In this document: positions 6,417 through 6,837 of the stretch, one piece after another | Numbering within the stretch: the stretch's first letter is position 1 | Layout of the letters: each line of letters starts with the position of its first letter | NCBI GenBank assembly: GCA_018061225.1 | Contig: JAGOUK010000012.1 | Span: 7,406-14,242, forward strand | Length of the DNA: 6,837 nucleotides | Direction: 5' to 3' | Source of the DNA: Candidatus Omnitrophota bacterium | GTDB lineage: Bacteria; Omnitrophota; Gorgyraeia; 2-02-FULL-51-18; JAGOUK01 | The notes under the pieces: generated by a model | The model's database searches: none | What the model was told of the DNA's origin: nothing | Seen by the model: only the letters and a program-made list of their open reading frames with translations | Translations under genes and position numbers: made by a program

Positions 6417-6837
6417 ATGAACACACGCGCCCGCATGGATGAGTTTAAGATCGGGATCTTCGTGATCGCCGCGGTCGCGCTTTTGACCGGGGCATTGCTG
6501 CGTTTGGATGTGCTCACCACCAAGCCTCGCCAGGAACTCAAAAGCCATTTTTCCTTCACGGGAGGCCTGGAATCCGGTGCCGCGGTTCAAATGGCGGGTG
6601 TGCCGGTGGGAGAAGTTAAATCACTTGAGATCGTTCGGGGCGCGGACGGAAAAATCGGCGTTGAGGTGATCGCGGGAATCGATCCGGCCGTGGTCGTCCC
6701 GGCGGACTCAACAATCGTTATCAGCACACATGGTTTGCTGGGCACCGAATATCTCGAGATCTTACCCGGTTCGTCGGGTCCCCGGCCTGCGGGCGATGTG
6801 TTCACGGGCCGTGACCCTGTGCAGATCGATGCGATGC
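6417..6837 (+). CDS. mlaD: MlaD-family MCE-domain protein, 3'-truncated by the window edge
   Basis: Substrate-binding MCE subunit of the Mla transporter, anchored in the inner membrane with its domain in the periplasm, where a hexamer forms a lipid-conducting ring on MlaE. The ATG at 6417 lies 1 nt after the mlaF stop, and the frame is open to the last base, giving 140 codons. Residues 12-30 form a single membrane helix preceded by FK. The MCE domain spans about 42-117: HFSFTGGLESGA (44-55), then VQMAGVPVGEV (57-67), the classic GL..GA.V...GV.VG.V pattern, and GLLGTEYLEILPG (106-118), the conserved domain end. A second in-frame ATG at 6435 (M7) is possible. No strong Shine-Dalgarno is seen, so coupling to mlaF is likely. 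The C-terminal part, which decides MlaD-like versus longer MCE types, is off the window. Confidence 0.95.
   Translation, partial: MNTRARMDEFKIGIFVIAAVALLTGALLRLDVLTTKPRQELKSHFSFTGGLESGAAVQMAGVPVGEVKSLEIVRGADGKIGVEVIAGIDPAVVVPADSTIVISTHGLLGTEYLEILPGSSGPRPAGDVFTGRDPVQIDAM

Noticed and set aside
6411..6419. TATAAAATG resembling a -10 box before mlaD.
   Set aside because: It is made of the last mlaF codons, its TAA stop and the mlaD ATG. There is no -35 partner, and transcription starting downstream of it would omit the mlaD start codon.
1..6837. Mobile elements, CRISPR arrays, tRNA or rRNA genes, and signs of horizontal transfer.
   Set aside because: I found no transposase, spaced repeats, cloverleaf, or abrupt change in base composition. 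All genes are co-directional core families.

Overview
The window looks like chromosomal core sequence from a Gram-negative-type (two-membrane) bacterium of moderately high GC content. Every recognisable gene lies on the + strand. An McsB protein-arginine kinase beside ClpC is familiar from Bacillota and also occurs in the PVC group and allied lineages. An MCE/Mla lipid transporter implies an outer membrane. The combination points to Omnitrophota, Chlamydiota, Planctomycetota or relatives, with Omnitrophota my best guess. That placement is inference from gene content, not a sequence match.

Layout: 1-849 is the 3' part of mcsB, entering from the left edge. 850-953 is a short intergenic region with a consensus -10 box (TATAAT) and a Shine-Dalgarno sequence for clpC. 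954-3449 is a complete clpC. 3463-4887 encodes a 474-residue membrane-anchored or lipid-anchored protein that I read as AsmA/TamB-like; it has no established name. 4887-5678 is mlaE (permease), 5675-6415 is mlaF (ATPase), and 6417 to the right edge is the 5' part of mlaD (MCE-domain lipid-binding subunit). No RNA genes, mobile elements, CRISPR arrays or convincing terminators were seen. No gene-free stretch exceeds about 105 bases.

How the genes work together: McsB phosphorylates arginines on proteins, and ClpC, through its N-terminal domain, delivers such proteins to ClpP. Both the phosphoarginine-binding positions of ClpC and the allosteric Arg-Asp pair of McsB appear conserved, so the pathway looks functional. 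From clpC onward the genes are packed tightly (gaps of 13 and 1 nt, overlaps of 1 and 4 nt), suggesting one transcript that joins protein quality control to envelope lipid transport. MlaE, MlaF and MlaD form an ABC-type phospholipid transporter. The AsmA/TamB-like protein just upstream belongs to a fold class associated with moving lipid between membranes, so it may be a periplasmic partner of this transporter. That is the most interesting hypothesis here. The genes themselves are mostly well-known families; I do not see a wholly new system.
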